Below are positions 63,808 to 64,000 of a DNA stretch of 64,000 nucleotides, piece by piece; position 1 is the stretch's first letter, and each line of letters begins with the position of its first letter. Location of the stretch: contig NZ_CP045700.1 in the NCBI RefSeq assembly GCF_009601765.2, positions 876,643 to 940,642 on the forward strand. Reading direction: 5' to 3'. The notes beneath the pieces are model-generated. The model was not told the origin of the DNA. It worked only from the letters and a program-made list of their open reading frames with translations, and did not search any database. The translations under genes were made by a program, and so were the position numbers. The stretch comes from Vibrio algicola. GTDB taxonomy: Bacteria > Pseudomonadota > Gammaproteobacteria > Enterobacterales > Vibrionaceae.

Positions 63808-63990
63808 ATGATCAAGTTGAATACTGGCTACTTGCTAAGTTTTCAATGTTAAATGCACTTTTCAAAATGACATACATCGTAATCTAGATAAGGCTTTGTA
63901 TGCTTCCATAGCAAATAAACACTTGATCATTGATCCGTAATCTTGGTCTTTGGATCTCATTGCATATTCACCAGCCTTCCTTGATCATTG
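63808..63990. promoter_or_regulatory. Outer origin segment with isolated iteron-like sites (inc-like)
   Basis: ATGATCAAGTTG at 63808-63819, and the direct pair CTTGATCATTG at 63922-63932 and 63980-63990 (58-bp offset), reverse-oriented relative to the main array, plus an extra TTGATCC at 63930. The location beyond the DUE fits the negative-control (incII) segment. No gene is seen before the window end. Confidence 0.6.
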
Positions 63991-64000
63991 TTCTAAGAGC

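Overview
The window is chromosomal DNA from a Vibrio (Vibrionaceae), and its right end is the replication origin of chromosome 2. rctB (complement 61371..63347) encodes a 658-residue protein matching the Vibrio-specific chromosome 2 initiator. Next to it lie six ATGATCA iterons spaced 22-23 bp apart and a perfect DnaA box. The AT-rich sequence, the Vibrio-type mal genes and the small Vibrio-type proteins agree with this. No rRNA, tRNA, CRISPR array, prophage or intact IS was seen.

Layout. 1-2516: end of an ABC import operon (permease, ATPase, HAD phosphatase) and a small RRF-like protein. 2532-9142: acetyltransferase, repeat-rich spacer, RhlE helicase, MFS pump, AlkA glycosylase, a small beta-barrel protein and a lipoprotein. 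9221-15506: complete urease operon ureDABCE-hupE-ureFG. 15611-18218: SDR enzyme and a hipBA toxin-antitoxin pair with three operators. 18274-24172: urea ABC importer urtABCDE with an ERIC element upstream. Urease, its maturation proteins, a likely nickel permease and a urea importer make a self-contained urea-nitrogen module interrupted by the SDR-hipBA segment.

24622-36910: mixed genes: Fe-alcohol dehydrogenase, RluA-type pseudouridine synthase, O-acetyltransferase, MarC protein, a racemase remnant, a YddG-like exporter, a cluster of CCGSCS mini-protein / second HflX GTPase / SEC-C protein, and an AraC-MATE divergent pair. 37047-58486: maltose regulon in two blocks (malQ and malT; malEFG, malK, maltoporin, frameshifted alpha-amylase). 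The blocks are separated by a LysR/old yellow enzyme pair and an AraC/aldehyde dehydrogenase/GMC oxidoreductase group. GGAGGA-type MalT boxes precede malQ, malE/malK and the maltoporin gene. malP is not beside malQ.

58571-64000: dehydrogenase, YebC/YeeN-type regulator, two small conserved proteins, rctB and the origin. A perfect 16-bp inverted repeat downstream of rctB carries two copies of the origin iteron core. Intergenic DNA also holds a family of about 110-bp palindromic elements, an ERIC element, tandem repeats that overlap stop codons, and three near-identical terminator hairpins.
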